NCBI RefSeq assembly: GCF_026625645.1 | Contig: NZ_CP113056.1 | Location: forward strand, 3,633,001-3,697,000 | DNA length: 64,000 bases | Source: Ancylobacter sp. SL191 | GTDB lineage: Bacteria > Pseudomonadota > Alphaproteobacteria > Rhizobiales > Xanthobacteraceae | Reading direction: 5' to 3' | Shown: positions 51,910-61,638 of the stretch, piece after piece | Layout: each line of letters opens with the position of its first letter | Position numbering within the stretch: the stretch's first letter is position 1 | Notes under the pieces: generated by a model | Told to the model about the DNA's origin: nothing | Databases searched by the model: none | Seen by the model: the letters and a program-made list of their open reading frames with translations, nothing else | Position numbers and translations under genes: made by a program

Positions 51910-52800
51910 TCACGCGTCGGGGGCGACCTGGTGGTTGGCGAGCAGCTCGAGCGCCTTCACCAGCGCCGAGTGATCCCACGCCGCGCCGCCATTGGCCGCG
52001 CAGGCGCTGAACAGCTGCTGCGCCAGCGCCGTCGAGGGCAGCGACATCTGCATCTGCCGCGCGCCGTTCAGCGCGAGGTTCAGATCCTTCTGGTGCAGCT
52101 CGATGCGGAAGCCCGGATTGAAGGTGCGCTTGATCATGCGCTCGCCATGCACTTCCAGGATGCGCGAATTGGCAAAACCGCCCATCAGCGCCTGGCGCAC
52201 CTTGGCCGGGTCGGCACCGGCCTTCGAGGCGAAGAGCAGCGCCTCGCCCACGGCGAGGATGTTCAGCGCGACGATGATCTGGTTGGCCACCTTGGTGGTC
52301 TGGCCGTCGCCATTGCCGCCGACGAGGGTGATGTTCTTGCCCATCTTCTCGAACAGCGGCTTCACCGTCTCGAAGGCGCCCTCGGGGCCGCCGACCATGA
52401 TGGTGAGCGAGGCGGCCTTGGCGCCGACCTCGCCGCCGGAGACCGGCGCATCGAGATAGTCGCAGCCGAGATCGTTGATCTTCTTGGCGAATTCCTTGGT
52501 CTCGACCGGCGCGATCGAGCTCATATCGACCACGATCTTGCCCGGCGTCAGCCCCGCCGCGATGCCGTTCTCGCCGAACAGCGCGGCGGCCACATGCGGG
52601 GTGTCCGGCACCATGGTGATGATGATATCGGCGTGCCTGGCGACTTCCGTGCCGGTCGCGCAGGCCACGCCGCCCTTGCCGGTCAGCTCCGCCGGAACCG
52701 GCTTGATGTCGTAGAGATACAGCTCATGGCCCGCATCGATCAGGTGACCCGCCATCGGCGCGCCCATGATGCCGAGACCGACAAATCCAACCTTCGCCAT
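51910..52800 (-). CDS. 2-hydroxy-3-oxopropionate (tartronate semialdehyde) reductase
   Basis: A 296-residue beta-hydroxyacid dehydrogenase. It has the NAD(P) motif GFVGLGIMGAPMAGHL at the start, the substrate loop DAPVSGGEVGA, and the catalytic Lys in GQTTKVANQII. Length and motifs match GarR/GlxR, which reduce tartronate semialdehyde to D-glycerate. The neighbouring HpcH/HpaI aldolase, encoded upstream in the same direction, would supply the semialdehyde from a keto-deoxy-aldarate. Together they form the last two steps of glucarate/galactarate breakdown. Confidence 0.88.
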   Translation of the reverse strand: MAKVGFVGLGIMGAPMAGHLIDAGHELYLYDIKPVPAELTGKGGVACATGTEVARHADIIITMVPDTPHVAAALFGENGIAAGLTPGKIVVDMSSIAPVETKEFAKKINDLGCDYLDAPVSGGEVGAKAASLTIMVGGPEGAFETVKPLFEKMGKNITLVGGNGDGQTTKVANQIIVALNILAVGEALLFASKAGADPAKVRQALMGGFANSRILEVHGERMIKRTFNPGFRIELHQKDLNLALNGARQMQMSLPSTALAQQLFSACAANGGAAWDHSALVKALELLANHQVAPDA

Positions 52801-52828
52801 CGTCTCTTCCTCGCTCGTTGAACCGGTC

Positions 52829-53593
52829 TCAGGCCTTGAACTTCTTCGCGATGGCTTCGGTGCTGCGCGCCAGCGTGCCGGTGTCGATGCCCACCGCCGT
52901 GAAGGTGCTCCCCGCCGCCATGTAGCGCCGCGCCAGCGTCTCGTCGCCGGTGAGGATGCCCGCCGGCTTGCCGGTGGCGACGATACGGTGCAGCGTGCCT
53001 TCGATCAGCTCGACGATGTAGGGGTTGCCCTGGTCGCCGAGATAGCCGAGGTCGGAGGACAGATCGCCCGGCCCGACGAACAGGCCGTCGATCCCGTCCA
53101 CCGCCGCGATGGCCTCGATATTGTCGAGCGCCTGCTTGGTCTCGATCTGCACGAGGATGCAGATCTCCTCATGCGCGCGGGCGTGGTAGTTGGCGACACG
53201 GCCATAGCGCGAGGCGCGGGCCGCCCCGGCAAAGCCGCGGATGCCGTGCGGCGGAAAGCGCGTCGCCGCGACGGCCGCCTGCGCCTGCTCCACCGTCTCG
53301 ACCATCGGCACCAGGAAGGTGAGCGTGCCGATGTCGAGGAAGCGCTTGAAGACGATCGGATCGTTGACGGGAATGCGCACGATCGGGTGCGTGGTGTTCT
53401 CCATCATCGCGTGAAGCTGCGCGAGCACGCCGGGCACGTCGTTCGGCGCGTGCTCGCCGTCAATGATCAGCCAGTCGAAGCCGGAGCCGGCGAGGATCTC
53501 GGTGGCGGTCGGGCTCGCCATGCTGTTCCAGAAGCCGATCTGCTGGCGGCCGGCCATGAGGCCGCGTTTGAAGCTGTTGACGGGCAGGTCCAC
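52829..53593 (-). CDS. HpcH/HpaI-family aldolase (GarL-like)
   Basis: A 254-residue aldolase of the class II KDO-aldolase group. The metal/pyruvate motifs are LIIDGEHAPND, VPMVETVEQ, LVQIETKQALDNIE and FVGPGDLSSDLG. I prefer the GTG at 53593 (AAGGA upstream), which gives the 256-residue size usual for GarL; an ATG at 53650 would overlap tctA. GarL cleaves 2-dehydro-3-deoxyglucarate to pyruvate plus tartronate semialdehyde, the substrate of the next gene's product. Substrate range of such aldolases is broad, so the assignment leans on context. Confidence 0.82.
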   Translation of the reverse strand: MDLPVNSFKRGLMAGRQQIGFWNSMASPTATEILAGSGFDWLIIDGEHAPNDVPGVLAQLHAMMENTTHPIVRIPVNDPIVFKRFLDIGTLTFLVPMVETVEQAQAAVAATRFPPHGIRGFAGAARASRYGRVANYHARAHEEICILVQIETKQALDNIEAIAAVDGIDGLFVGPGDLSSDLGYLGDQGNPYIVELIEGTLHRIVATGKPAGILTGDETLARRYMAAGSTFTAVGIDTGTLARSTEAIAKKFKA

Positions 53594-53639
53594 GGTGAGC
53601 GTCCTTGTCGTGATGGAGCGTGAGGGAAAGGCCGGGCCG

Positions 53640-55139
53640 CTATTCGGCAAGGGCCTGCTTGCGTGTCTTCAGCACCGCCGGCGACAGCATGGCGAGCAGC
53701 ATGATCGCGACGATGGCGAGCAGCAGAGCGCTGATCGGGCGGGTGACGAACACGGTGGGGTCGCCATCGGCGAGCTGCATGGCGCGGCGGAAATTCTCCT
53801 CCAGCTGCGGACCCAGCACGAGGCCGAGCAGCAGCGGCGCCGGCTCGACGCCGACCTTGATGAAGAAGTAGCCGACCACCGCGCAGCCCAGCATCAGCCA
53901 GACATTGAAGGCGCTGTTGGAGATGCCGTAGGTGCCGATGCAGCAGAACAGCACGATGGCCGGGAACAGCAGCCGGTACGGGATCTTCAGCATGGAGACC
54001 CACAGGCCCACCAGCGGCAGGTTGATGATCAGCAGCATCAGATTGCCCGTCCACATGGAGGCGATGACGCCCCACACCAGTTCGGGTTGCTCGGTCATCA
54101 CCTGCGGGCCGGGCTGGATGCCCTGCATCATCAGGGCGCCGATCATCAGCGCCATCAACGCATTGGCGGGAATGCCGAGCGTCAGCAGCGGGATGAAGCT
54201 GGTCTGCGCGCCGGCATTATTGGCGGCCTCCGGCCCGGCGACGCCCTCGATGGCGCCCTTGCCGAAACGCGAGGGATCCTTGGCCAGCTTCTTCTCCAGC
54301 GCATAGGCGGTGAAGGGCGGCAGCGCCGCGCCACCGCCCGGCAGCACACCGAGCGCCGAGCCGATGAAGGTGCCGCGCAGCATGGCGGGAAAGGCGGCCT
54401 TGAGATCGGCCCGCGAGGGAATGAGGTCGCGCAGCTTCTGGCTCACCACCTGCCGCACGGCCGGGCGCTCCAGATTGGCGATGATCTCGGCGAGGCCGAA
54501 CAGGCCCATGGCGACGGGCACGAAATCCAGCCCGTCCGCCAGCGCCGGGACGCCGAAGGTCATGCGCGCCACACCGGAATTCACATCGATGCCGACCGTG
54601 CCGATCAGCAGGCCGAGAAACACCATGGCGAGCGACTTGGACACCGAGCCATGCGCGAGGATGACGGCGGCGAACAGGCCGAGCACCAGCAGGCTGAAAT
54701 ATTCGACCGCGGTGAATTTCAGCGCCAGCGCCGCCAGCGGCAGGCTGAGCACGGCGATGACGACCGTCGCGACCGTGCCGGCGAAGAAGGAGGAGATGGC
54801 CGCGATGGCGAGCGCCGGGCCCGCCCTGCCCTGCTTGGCCATCTCATGGCCGTCGAGGCAGGTGACGACCGAGGAGGTCTCGCCGGGCACATTGACCAGG
54901 ATCGCCGTGGTCGAGCCGCCATATTGCGCGCCATAGAAGATGCCGGCGAGCATGATGAGCGCCGAGGCGGGCGCGAGGCCGAAGGTGAAGGGCAGCAGCA
55001 GCGCCACTGTCGGGATCGGCCCGATGCCCGGCAGAACGCCGATGGCCGTGCCGATCACGACACCGATCAGGCAGTAGAACAGATTGTTCCACTGCAGCGC
55101 GGTCGAGAGGCCGAGGAGGAGGTTGTCGAAGAGTTCCAT
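53640..55139 (-). CDS. tctA: TctA-like tripartite tricarboxylate transporter large permease
   Basis: A 499-residue inner-membrane protein with about twelve membrane segments. Conserved stretches are GTAIGVLPGIGPIPTVALLL, YGAQYGGSTTAILVNVPGE and FGKGAIEGVAGPEAANNAG. It is the main channel of the TTT family, working with the 4-TM TctB and the periplasmic TctC encoded upstream. Although named for tricarboxylates, TTT systems also take up aldarates and other carboxylates; the neighbouring aldarate-type enzymes suggest that here. Gap to the next gene is small. Confidence 0.93.
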   Translation of the reverse strand: MELFDNLLLGLSTALQWNNLFYCLIGVVIGTAIGVLPGIGPIPTVALLLPFTFGLAPASALIMLAGIFYGAQYGGSTTAILVNVPGETSSVVTCLDGHEMAKQGRAGPALAIAAISSFFAGTVATVVIAVLSLPLAALALKFTAVEYFSLLVLGLFAAVILAHGSVSKSLAMVFLGLLIGTVGIDVNSGVARMTFGVPALADGLDFVPVAMGLFGLAEIIANLERPAVRQVVSQKLRDLIPSRADLKAAFPAMLRGTFIGSALGVLPGGGAALPPFTAYALEKKLAKDPSRFGKGAIEGVAGPEAANNAGAQTSFIPLLTLGIPANALMALMIGALMMQGIQPGPQVMTEQPELVWGVIASMWTGNLMLLIINLPLVGLWVSMLKIPYRLLFPAIVLFCCIGTYGISNSAFNVWLMLGCAVVGYFFIKVGVEPAPLLLGLVLGPQLEENFRRAMQLADGDPTVFVTRPISALLLAIVAIMLLAMLSPAVLKTRKQALAE

Positions 55140-55151
55140 GGCGTCTTGGGC

Positions 55152-55601
55152 TCACCAGGGCCAGATGGACACGGGCAACGCCAATGCCTTGATGAAGAGC
55201 AGCACCGCGCCGGCCGTGACCGCGAGGCCGAAGACGATCACCTCGAAAAAGCGGCTCTCGCGGCTGGCGGCGGCGGCGATGAGGATGGCGGCGAAGGAGG
55301 CGAGCGCGAGCCCCGCATTCTCGATCAGCAGCGCGAACACGCCGACCGCCGCGCCGACCCCGAGGATGGGACGCAGCTGAACCGGGTCGATCCCGGCATG
55401 GCCGCGCAGCAGGCCCCGCCCGGCGAAGAACAGGCCGAAGGCCAGGAGGATCAGCGCGATGGCGCGGGGCATGTAGCCCGGCCCCATATCGGCGGCGGTG
55501 CCACCGTTGAGCCCGCGCGTGGCGACGAGGGTGCCCGCCGCCACGGCGATGAGGAAGGCGCCGAACGCAAGGTCCGGCCAGTCGAAGCGGCGGCGGGTCA
55601 C
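55152..55601 (-). CDS. tctB: TctB-like tripartite transporter small permease
   Basis: A 149-residue protein with four membrane segments (for example LAFGAFLIAVAAGTLVA and ILLAFGLFFAGRG) and the size and place of TctB, the small membrane subunit. Its sequence is weakly conserved, so the name rests mainly on position: between tctC and tctA, 12 bases from each. Confidence 0.88.
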   Translation of the reverse strand: MTRRRFDWPDLAFGAFLIAVAAGTLVATRGLNGGTAADMGPGYMPRAIALILLAFGLFFAGRGLLRGHAGIDPVQLRPILGVGAAVGVFALLIENAGLALASFAAILIAAAASRESRFFEVIVFGLAVTAGAVLLFIKALALPVSIWPW

Positions 55602-55613
55602 GGCGCGTCCCGC

Positions 55614-56600
55614 TCAGTTGGTCTTGATGTCGGCAGCGCGGACGATATCGCCCCAGCTCTTGATGTTGGTCGCGAGCCAGGTCTTGACGTCTGCCGGCGA
55701 ACCGGGACGCACCGAGCCGCCCTGCTCGGCAATCTTTTCCTTGATGTCCGGCATGGCGAGTATCTTGTTCAGCTCGGCATTGAGCTTGGCGACCACCTCG
55801 GGTGGCGTCTTGCCGGTCGTCAGCAGGCCCTGCCAGGTGCCGGCGTCGCTAAGCGGGAGCTTGGCTTCCTTGAACGTCTCGACATTGGGCAGCGCCGCCA
55901 GACGCTCGTCGCCGGTCACCGCGATGCCGACGAGCTGGCCATTGGTGACGAAGGGGAGCGTCGCCGTCGCGCCATTGATGATGACCGTGCTCTCGCCGGA
56001 AACCACCGCGCGGGAGGCCGCCGCGCCGCCCTTATAGGGCACATTCTTCCACTCGATCCCGAGATCGCGGGCGAGTGCCACGGCGGTGATGTGGTTGAGC
56101 GCGCCGACACCGGAATTGGCGACCGCCAGCTTGCCCGGATTGGCCTTGGCATAGGCGACCAGCTCGGCGACGTTCTTGGCCGGCACGGCGGGGTTCACCG
56201 CCAGCACATAGGGGCCGAACATCACCATGCCGACCGGAGCGAGATCGGCCTCGACATTGTAGGACAGGTCCGGGAACAGGCTCGGCGCGATGGCGAGCGA
56301 GCCGATATCCATCAGCAGCAGCGTGTGGCCGTCGGGGCGCGCCTTGGCGACCGCGTCGGCGCCGATATTGCCGGCGGCACCGGGCTTGTTCTCCACCACC
56401 ACGGGCTGGCCCACGGCTTCGGAGAGCTTCGGCGCGATCAGGCGGGCCAGAATGTCGGACGTGCCGCCGGGGGCGAAGGGCACGACGATGCGCACCGGGC
56501 GATCGAAGCTCTGCGCGGCGGCGGGACCGGCCGCGAAAGCCGGCGCGAGGACGGAAAGAGCGAGAGCGGCCGCGGCCGCCTTGAGAATGCGAAGGCTCAT
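55614..56600 (-). CDS. tctC: TctC-like (Bug family) periplasmic solute-binding protein
   Basis: A 328-residue secreted binding protein. The signal peptide ends about PAAAQ, and the mature start RPVRIVVPFAPGGTSDILAR with VVENKPGAAGNIGAD is diagnostic of the Bug/TctC family. It binds a carboxylate ligand in the periplasm. It is the first gene of an operon (tctC, tctB, tctA, then probably the aldolase and reductase) read away from a LysR gene 140 bases away. Confidence 0.93.
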   Translation of the reverse strand: MSLRILKAAAAALALSVLAPAFAAGPAAAQSFDRPVRIVVPFAPGGTSDILARLIAPKLSEAVGQPVVVENKPGAAGNIGADAVAKARPDGHTLLLMDIGSLAIAPSLFPDLSYNVEADLAPVGMVMFGPYVLAVNPAVPAKNVAELVAYAKANPGKLAVANSGVGALNHITAVALARDLGIEWKNVPYKGGAAASRAVVSGESTVIINGATATLPFVTNGQLVGIAVTGDERLAALPNVETFKEAKLPLSDAGTWQGLLTTGKTPPEVVAKLNAELNKILAMPDIKEKIAEQGGSVRPGSPADVKTWLATNIKSWGDIVRAADIKTN

Positions 56601-56696
56601 TGGCGTTACCTCCAGGGAGTGGCGATGGCGACGTTGCGCCTTGCTTGTTGGGTGGCGTCGTCGCCTCCACCGTCAATCTAGGGCGCTTTCGATGCG

Positions 56697-56727
56697 ACAA
56701 TGAGTTGTTCTCTGCATTGATCGATGC
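56697..56727. promoter_or_regulatory. Two inverted repeats, candidate LysR binding region
   Basis: ACAA-TGAG-TTGT (56697-56708) and GCATTGATCGATGC (56714-56727, one mismatched pair) sit 14-44 bases before the LysR start, inside the divergent gap with tctC. LysR proteins often bind such paired sites and repress their own gene while activating the divergent operon. Confidence 0.45.
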
Positions 56728-56740
56728 CAGTTTTGCATTG

Positions 56741-57646
56741 ATGTTTGAACTCAGTCATCTCCGCTGCTTTGTCGCCGTCGCCGAGGAACTGCATTTCGGC
56801 CGCGCCGCCGCGCGCCTCAATCTCACCCAGCCGCCGCTCAGCCGGCAGATCCAGTTGCTCGAGCATACGCTGGACGTGAAGCTGCTGGAGCGCACCAGCC
56901 GCTCGGTCAGCCTCACCCGCGCCGGGCACAGCTTCCTGCCGGAGGCGCGGCGGCTGCTGCGGCTCGCGGAGGGGGCGGCGCTGGCGGCGCGGCGGACGGC
57001 GAGCGGCGATGTCGGATCCATCACCCTCGGCTTCACCGCCGCCTCCGGCTACGATTTCCTGCCGCGCCTCATCACCCAGTTCCGCGCGGCGGCGCCCGGC
57101 ATCGACCTCGTGCTGAAGGAGATGGTGTCGACCGACCAGTTCGAGTCGCTGACCTCCGGCCTCATCGATGTCGGCCTCGTTCGCCCCACCTTCAACCGCC
57201 GGGAAGTCGTCTCGCTCTGCGTGGTGCGCGAGCCCCTGATGATGGCCGCGCCGGAAGGTCACCCCCTCACCCGCGCTCCCGAGGTCCAACTGGCCGATCT
57301 CGACCGCCAGCCCATGGTGACCTATTCGCCCTATGAGGCCCGCTATTTCTACGATCTGCTGGCGACACTCTTCGCCACCGCCGGGATCACGCCGCGCTAT
57401 GTCCAGCACATCAGCCAGGTTCACTCGATCCTCGGCCTGGTGAAGGCCGGCCTCGGCGTGGCTCTCGTCCCCCGCGCCGCGCGCAATCTGCGCTTCGAGG
57501 GCGTGGCGCTACGTCCCCTCGCGACCGGCGCGTCCCCTACCGTCGAGCTTCATGCGATCTGGCGGCCGGGCAACACCAACCCGGCCATACCCGCCCTACA
57601 CCACACCTTGCAGGATCTGGTGACGAGGCCGGAGTCCGACCTCTAG
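56741..57646 (+). CDS. LysR-family transcriptional regulator
   Basis: A 301-residue regulator. The helix-turn-helix is at residues 3-60 (LSHLRCFVAVAEELHFGRAA, then LNLTQPPLSRQIQLLEHTL, and LLERTSRSVSLTRAG). The rest is the LysR effector-binding domain. I chose the ATG at 56741, where the family always starts; a longer upstream frame has no such motif. It is divergent from tctCBA and so very probably its activator, with the transported carboxylate or a derivative as inducer. Confidence 0.92.
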   Translation: MFELSHLRCFVAVAEELHFGRAAARLNLTQPPLSRQIQLLEHTLDVKLLERTSRSVSLTRAGHSFLPEARRLLRLAEGAALAARRTASGDVGSITLGFTAASGYDFLPRLITQFRAAAPGIDLVLKEMVSTDQFESLTSGLIDVGLVRPTFNRREVVSLCVVREPLMMAAPEGHPLTRAPEVQLADLDRQPMVTYSPYEARYFYDLLATLFATAGITPRYVQHISQVHSILGLVKAGLGVALVPRAARNLRFEGVALRPLATGASPTVELHAIWRPGNTNPAIPALHHTLQDLVTRPESDL

Positions 57647-57696
57647 CACGTCGCGCGCAACGCGGGCGGGTAAGAGCGCCGACGGACGCCCCCGCC

Positions 57697-59190
57697 TCAG
57701 ATGCCCAGCTTGGCCTTCAAGAGGTCGTTCACCGTCTGCGGCGCGGCCTTGCCGCCGGTCTGCTTCATCACCTGGCCGACGAACCAGCCGAGCATGGTCG
57801 GCTTGGCCTGAACCTGCGCCACCTTGTCGGGGTTGGCGGCGATGATGGCATCGACCGCCGCCTCGATGGCGCCGGTGTCGGTGACCTGCTTCATGCCGCG
57901 CGATTCGACGATGGCGCGCGGGTGGCCATCCTTCTCCTCGGCGATGATGATCGCCAGCACGTCCTTGGCGATCTTGCCGGAGATGGTGCCGTCGGCGATC
58001 AGGTCGACCAGCCCGGCGATCTGCACCGGGGTGATGTGGGTCTCGAAGACCGAGAGGCCGGAGGCATTGGCGAAGGCGGAAACGTCGCCCATCACCCAGT
58101 TCGCCACCGCCTTGGCGTCGCGCACGGTGCCGCCATGGGCCACCGCCGCCTCGTAATAATCCGCCGTCTCCTTCTCGGCGACCAGCACGTCCGCGTCATA
58201 GGCGGAAAGGCCATAATCGCGGATGAAGCGCGCCTTCTTCTCGTCCGGCAACTCGGGCAGATGCGACGCCAGCTCGTCGACGAAGGCCTGGCTGAATTCC
58301 AGCGGCAGCAGGTCCGGGTCGGGGAAGTAGCGGTAGTCATGCGCTTCTTCCTTGGAGCGCATGGAGCGCGTCTCGCCCTTGCCGGGGTCGAACAGGCGGG
58401 TTTCCTGCTCGATCTTCCCGCCATCCTCGATGATGCCGATCTGCCGGCGGGCCTCGGTCTCGATGGCCTGGCCGATGAAGCGGATGGAGTTGACGTTCTT
58501 GATCTCGCAGCGCGTGCCGAAATCATCGCCGGGCTTGCGCACGGAGACATTCACGTCGGCGCGCAGCGAGCCCTTTTCCATGTCGCCGTCGCAGGTGCCG
58601 AGATAGCGCAGGATGGTGCGCAGCTTGGTTACATAGGCCTTGGCTTCCTCGGAGGAGCGCAGGTCCGGCTTGGAGACGATCTCCATCAGCGCCACGCCCG
58701 AGCGGTTGAGGTCGACAAAGGACTGGGTGGGGTGCAGATCGTGGATCGACTTGCCGGCATCCTGCTCCAGATGCAGGCGCTCGATGCCGACCTCGATCGG
58801 CCCGTCCGGCGTGTCGACCAGCACCACGCCCTCGCCGACGATGGGGCTCTTGTACTGGCTGATCTGGTAGCCCTGCGGCAGGTCCGGGTAGAAATAGTTC
58901 TTCCGATCAAACACCGAGCGGTTGTTGATCTGCGCCTTCAGCCCGAGGCCGGTGCGCACCGCCTGCTTGACGCATTCGGCGTTGATCACGGGGAGCATGC
59001 CCGGCATGGCCGCGTCGACCAGCGAGACATGGCTGTTCGGATCGCCGCCGAATTCGGTCGAGGCGCCCGAGAACAGCTTGGAGTTGGAGGTCACCTGGGC
59101 ATGGATTTCCATGCCGACCACGATCTCCCAGTCGCCGGTCGCGCCCTTGATGAGCTTCTTCGGGTCGGCGGGGCGGGCGTGCATGTCCAT
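57697..59190 (-). CDS. gatB: Asp-tRNA(Asn)/Glu-tRNA(Gln) amidotransferase subunit B
   Basis: A 497-residue protein. [33 protein letters not shown] and [20 protein letters not shown] are GatB signatures, and the tail ([18 protein letters not shown]) is the GatB/YqeY tRNA-binding domain. GatCAB converts Glu-tRNA(Gln) to Gln-tRNA(Gln) (and Asp to Asn) in bacteria lacking the direct synthetase; GatB is the kinase and tRNA-binding subunit. Here gatA ends 4.3 kb away in the same direction, with three other genes and a chorismate mutase between, so gatA and gatB are not in one operon. Confidence 0.97.
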   Translation of the reverse strand: MDMHARPADPKKLIKGATGDWEIVVGMEIHAQVTSNSKLFSGASTEFGGDPNSHVSLVDAAMPGMLPVINAECVKQAVRTGLGLKAQINNRSVFDRKNYFYPDLPQGYQISQYKSPIVGEGVVLVDTPDGPIEVGIERLHLEQDAGKSIHDLHPTQSFVDLNRSGVALMEIVSKPDLRSSEEAKAYVTKLRTILRYLGTCDGDMEKGSLRADVNVSVRKPGDDFGTRCEIKNVNSIRFIGQAIETEARRQIGIIEDGGKIEQETRLFDPGKGETRSMRSKEEAHDYRYFPDPDLLPLEFSQAFVDELASHLPELPDEKKARFIRDYGLSAYDADVLVAEKETADYYEAAVAHGGTVRDAKAVANWVMGDVSAFANASGLSVFETHITPVQIAGLVDLIADGTISGKIAKDVLAIIIAEEKDGHPRAIVESRGMKQVTDTGAIEAAVDAIIAANPDKVAQVQAKPTMLGWFVGQVMKQTGGKAAPQTVNDLLKAKLGI

Positions 59191-59562
59191 GGGGTCGAAC
59201 CTGTTCTGGCGGGCGTCGGCGCGGCGTTACTCTCGTGCCTGTTCCCTACCGCGCGGGCGCCCATCCTGACAACCGTCTCGCGCGCGTTGCCGGCGCGCGC
59301 GCCGCGACGCGCGATCACCGCTGCGTGGCAATCCTATCTTACCGACACACGCATCACATCCATCATCACAGCACCACTCACGCGATTGTGGCTGCGACTT
59401 CGGAACTAATCCTAAAGCCCAATCATAGTGTTACTCAGTTATGGTCTAAAAAAATTACCAACAAGATCAAAAACACGCCCCGCCAACCACGCGCCCGGCA
59501 CCGGCCATGGCCACGGACAGCGCGCGTGCTCAGGAAACGCGCCCCCAAGGAGAAAACGCCCC
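59191..59562. other. 372-base divergent region before the lactate permease
   Basis: Encodes nothing I can support. From about 59400 it is AT-rich for this genome, with an A run. TGGT at 59442 and ACCA at 59457 form a loose inverted repeat, perhaps for a GntR-type lactate regulator. Ribosome site AAGGAG lies about 15 bases before the ATG at 59563. Confidence 0.4.
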
Positions 59563-61260
59563 ATGTCGATGGGACTGCTCGCCCTACTCGCCTTTCTTCC
59601 CATCATCTCCGCCGGAGTTCTGCTGATCGGCTTCCGCGTCGCGGCGCGCATCGTGATGCCCATCACCTATGTGATGGCAGTGGTGATCGCCTTCCTCGTC
59701 TGGGGCGTCAGCGCCAACCGGATTCTCGCCTCGACCCTGCAGGGCCTCATCCAGACGGCGGGCCTGTTGTGGATCATCTTCGGCGCCATCCTGCTGCTGA
59801 ACACGCTCAAGCATTCCGGCGCCATCTCCACCATCCGCGCCGGCTTCACCGCCATCAGCCCGGACCGGCGGGTGCAGGTGATCCTCATCGCCTGGCTGTT
59901 CGGCTCCTTCATCGAGGGCGCCTCGGGCTTCGGCACGCCGGCGGCGGTGGCGGCCCCGCTCATGGTGGCGGTCGGCTTCCCGGCCATGGCGGCGGTGGTG
60001 TTCGGCATGATGATCCAGTCGACGCCGGTGTCCTTCGGCGCGGTCGGCACGCCGCTGATCGTCGGCGTGCAGACCGGGCTCGACCGGGCGGCGATCGACG
60101 GGCAACTGGCGCAGGTGGGTTCGAACTGGCCGGCCTTCTTCCACATCATCACCTCGGAAGTGGCGATCCTCCACGCCATCTGCGGCACGCTCATGCCGCT
60201 CTTCCTCATCATGGCGATGACCCGCTTCTTCGGCCGCAACCGGAGCTGGACGGAAGGGCTCTCCATCGCCCCCTTCGCGCTGATGGCGGCCTTCGCCATG
60301 ACGGTGCCCTATGTGCTCTCCGCCGTGCTGCTGGGCGCCGAGTTCCCCTCGCTGATCGGCGGCCTGGTCGGCCTCGCCATCATGACGCTGGCGGCACGTG
60401 CCCGCTTCCTGGTGCCACGCGACAGCTGGGATTTCGCACCGACCAGCGAGTGGCCGAAGGAGTGGTTCGGCGCGCTCGACATCCGGCTCGACAGCCTCGC
60501 CAAGCGCACCATCCCGCTCGCGCTGGCCTGGACGCCCTATGTGCTGCTGGCGATCTTCCTGGTGGTCAGCCGCATGGTGCCCGCCATTGGCGGCACGCTG
60601 AAATCGGCGACGCTGGCGGTGTCCGGCATTCTCGGCGAACAGGGCATCAATGGCGATTTCCCGCTGCTGTTCTCGCCCGGCGGCCTGCTGGTCATCATCT
60701 GCCTCATCACCTTCGCGCTGCATCGCATGTCGGCGGCGGGCTTCGGCGCGGCGGTGCGCGAGAGCGGCGGCACGCTGATCGGCGCCGGCTTCGTGCTGAT
60801 CTTCACCGTGCCGATGGTGCGGGTGATGATCAATTCCGGCGTCAACGCCAACGGGCTCGACAGCATGCCCGTGCTGGTCGCCGAATGGGTGTCGGCGCAG
60901 GTCGGCGCGGTCTACCCGGTGTTCGCCCCGTCGGTCGGTGCGCTCGGCGCCTTCCTCGCCGGCTCGAACACGGTGAGCAACCTCATGCTCAGCCAGTTCC
61001 AGTTCTCGGTGGCGCAGGGGCTGGGCCTCTCCTCGGCGCTGATGGTCGCCGGCCAGTCGGTCGGCGCGGCGGCGGGCAACATGATCGCGATCCACAATGT
61101 GGTCGCTGCCTCCGCCACGGTCGGCCTGCTCGGCCGCGAAGGGTCAACGCTGCGCATCACCATCCTGCCGACGATCTACTATTTGCTGGTGGCCGGCACG
61201 CTGCTGCTGGTCGGCTTCTACGTGATCGGCGTCAGTGACCCGCTCACCGTCATGCGCTGA
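59563..61260 (+). CDS. lldP: L-lactate permease family transporter (LctP/LldP)
   Basis: A 565-residue inner-membrane protein with about twelve or more membrane segments. [20 protein letters not shown] and [15 protein letters not shown] are hallmark stretches of lactate permeases, and [15 protein letters not shown] near residue 465 is also conserved. Size matches E. coli LldP (551 residues). It moves L-lactate (and D-lactate, glycolate) with protons. No lactate dehydrogenase gene is next to it. I used the ATG at 59563; the longer frame upstream has no ribosome site. Confidence 0.93.
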   Translation: MSMGLLALLAFLPIISAGVLLIGFRVAARIVMPITYVMAVVIAFLVWGVSANRILASTLQGLIQTAGLLWIIFGAILLLNTLKHSGAISTIRAGFTAISPDRRVQVILIAWLFGSFIEGASGFGTPAAVAAPLMVAVGFPAMAAVVFGMMIQSTPVSFGAVGTPLIVGVQTGLDRAAIDGQLAQVGSNWPAFFHIITSEVAILHAICGTLMPLFLIMAMTRFFGRNRSWTEGLSIAPFALMAAFAMTVPYVLSAVLLGAEFPSLIGGLVGLAIMTLAARARFLVPRDSWDFAPTSEWPKEWFGALDIRLDSLAKRTIPLALAWTPYVLLAIFLVVSRMVPAIGGTLKSATLAVSGILGEQGINGDFPLLFSPGGLLVIICLITFALHRMSAAGFGAAVRESGGTLIGAGFVLIFTVPMVRVMINSGVNANGLDSMPVLVAEWVSAQVGAVYPVFAPSVGALGAFLAGSNTVSNLMLSQFQFSVAQGLGLSSALMVAGQSVGAAAGNMIAIHNVVAASATVGLLGREGSTLRITILPTIYYLLVAGTLLLVGFYVIGVSDPLTVMR

Positions 61261-61271
61261 GTCCCCCGCGC

Positions 61272-61285
61272 TTGAGCAAGATCAA
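61272..61285 (+). promoter_or_regulatory. Fnr/FixK-type box
   Basis: TTGAGCAAGATCAA matches TTGAT-N4-ATCAA at 9 of 10 defined positions. It lies 56 bases upstream of the DUF6455-like start, a place where an activator site at -41.5 would put the transcription start near 61320. It overlaps the gap after the lactate permease gene. Confidence 0.65.
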
Positions 61286-61340
61286 GGCCGCCCCCGCGCG
61301 GGGCGGCCATTCTTCCCGCTGGCATTGCGGGGAGGCTTTC

Positions 61341-61613
61341 ATGCAGGTGGACACGATCGACGAGCGGCTCGCCCTGTTCCGCGCCATGATGGAACATGCC
61401 GGGCTGTCCCCCGACAGCGGCATCGTTTCCGACGAGGAGCTGCGCGCTGCCGCCCAGCGGTGCCTGGGCTGTCGCGCGGCGGAGGAGTGCCATCACTGGA
61501 TGGCCGAGAAATCCCCCGCCGACCCGGTTCCGGGCTTCTGCCGCAACGAGGATCACTTCGCGCAGTGGGTGGCGGAAACCATCGCCCGCGAAACGGCCGC
61601 GCTGGAGGCGTAG
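61341..61613 (+). CDS. DUF6455-like small Cys-containing protein
   Basis: A 90-residue cytoplasmic protein. The ATG at 61341 has GGGGAGG in front. Four cysteines stand out: RCLGCRAAEECHHW and GFCRN, a Cys-x2-Cys-x5-Cys pattern plus one more about 17 residues on. Small proteins of this kind occur in Rhizobiales beside oxygen-regulated genes; the cysteines could bind an iron-sulphur cluster or zinc. An Fnr/FixK box lies directly upstream, so it is probably induced at low oxygen. Biochemical role unknown. Confidence 0.72.
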   Translation: MQVDTIDERLALFRAMMEHAGLSPDSGIVSDEELRAAAQRCLGCRAAEECHHWMAEKSPADPVPGFCRNEDHFAQWVAETIARETAALEA

Positions 61614-61638
61614 CCCCCGGCCCGGCCGCGCCTGCCTG

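Noticed and set aside
53463..56681. Very long plus-strand frame (1,072 residues) opposite the tct operon
   Set aside because: Rich in Arg, Asp, Gly and His with no domain; the minus-strand TctA, TctB, TctC and aldolase explain the DNA completely.
57647..57696. Bidirectional terminator between the LysR gene and gatB
   Set aside because: The GC-rich stretch can form only a weak, long-looped stem and has no T run on either strand.
59442..59460. TGGT-N11-ACCA as a definite lactate-regulator site
   Set aside because: Arms are only four bases and the spacing differs from known LldR sites; mentioned only as a loose possibility.
59235..61238. 667-residue frame overlapping the lactate permease in another phase
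   Set aside because: Composition is Arg/His/Pro-rich and lacks membrane segments, whereas the other phase is a full LldP-type permease.
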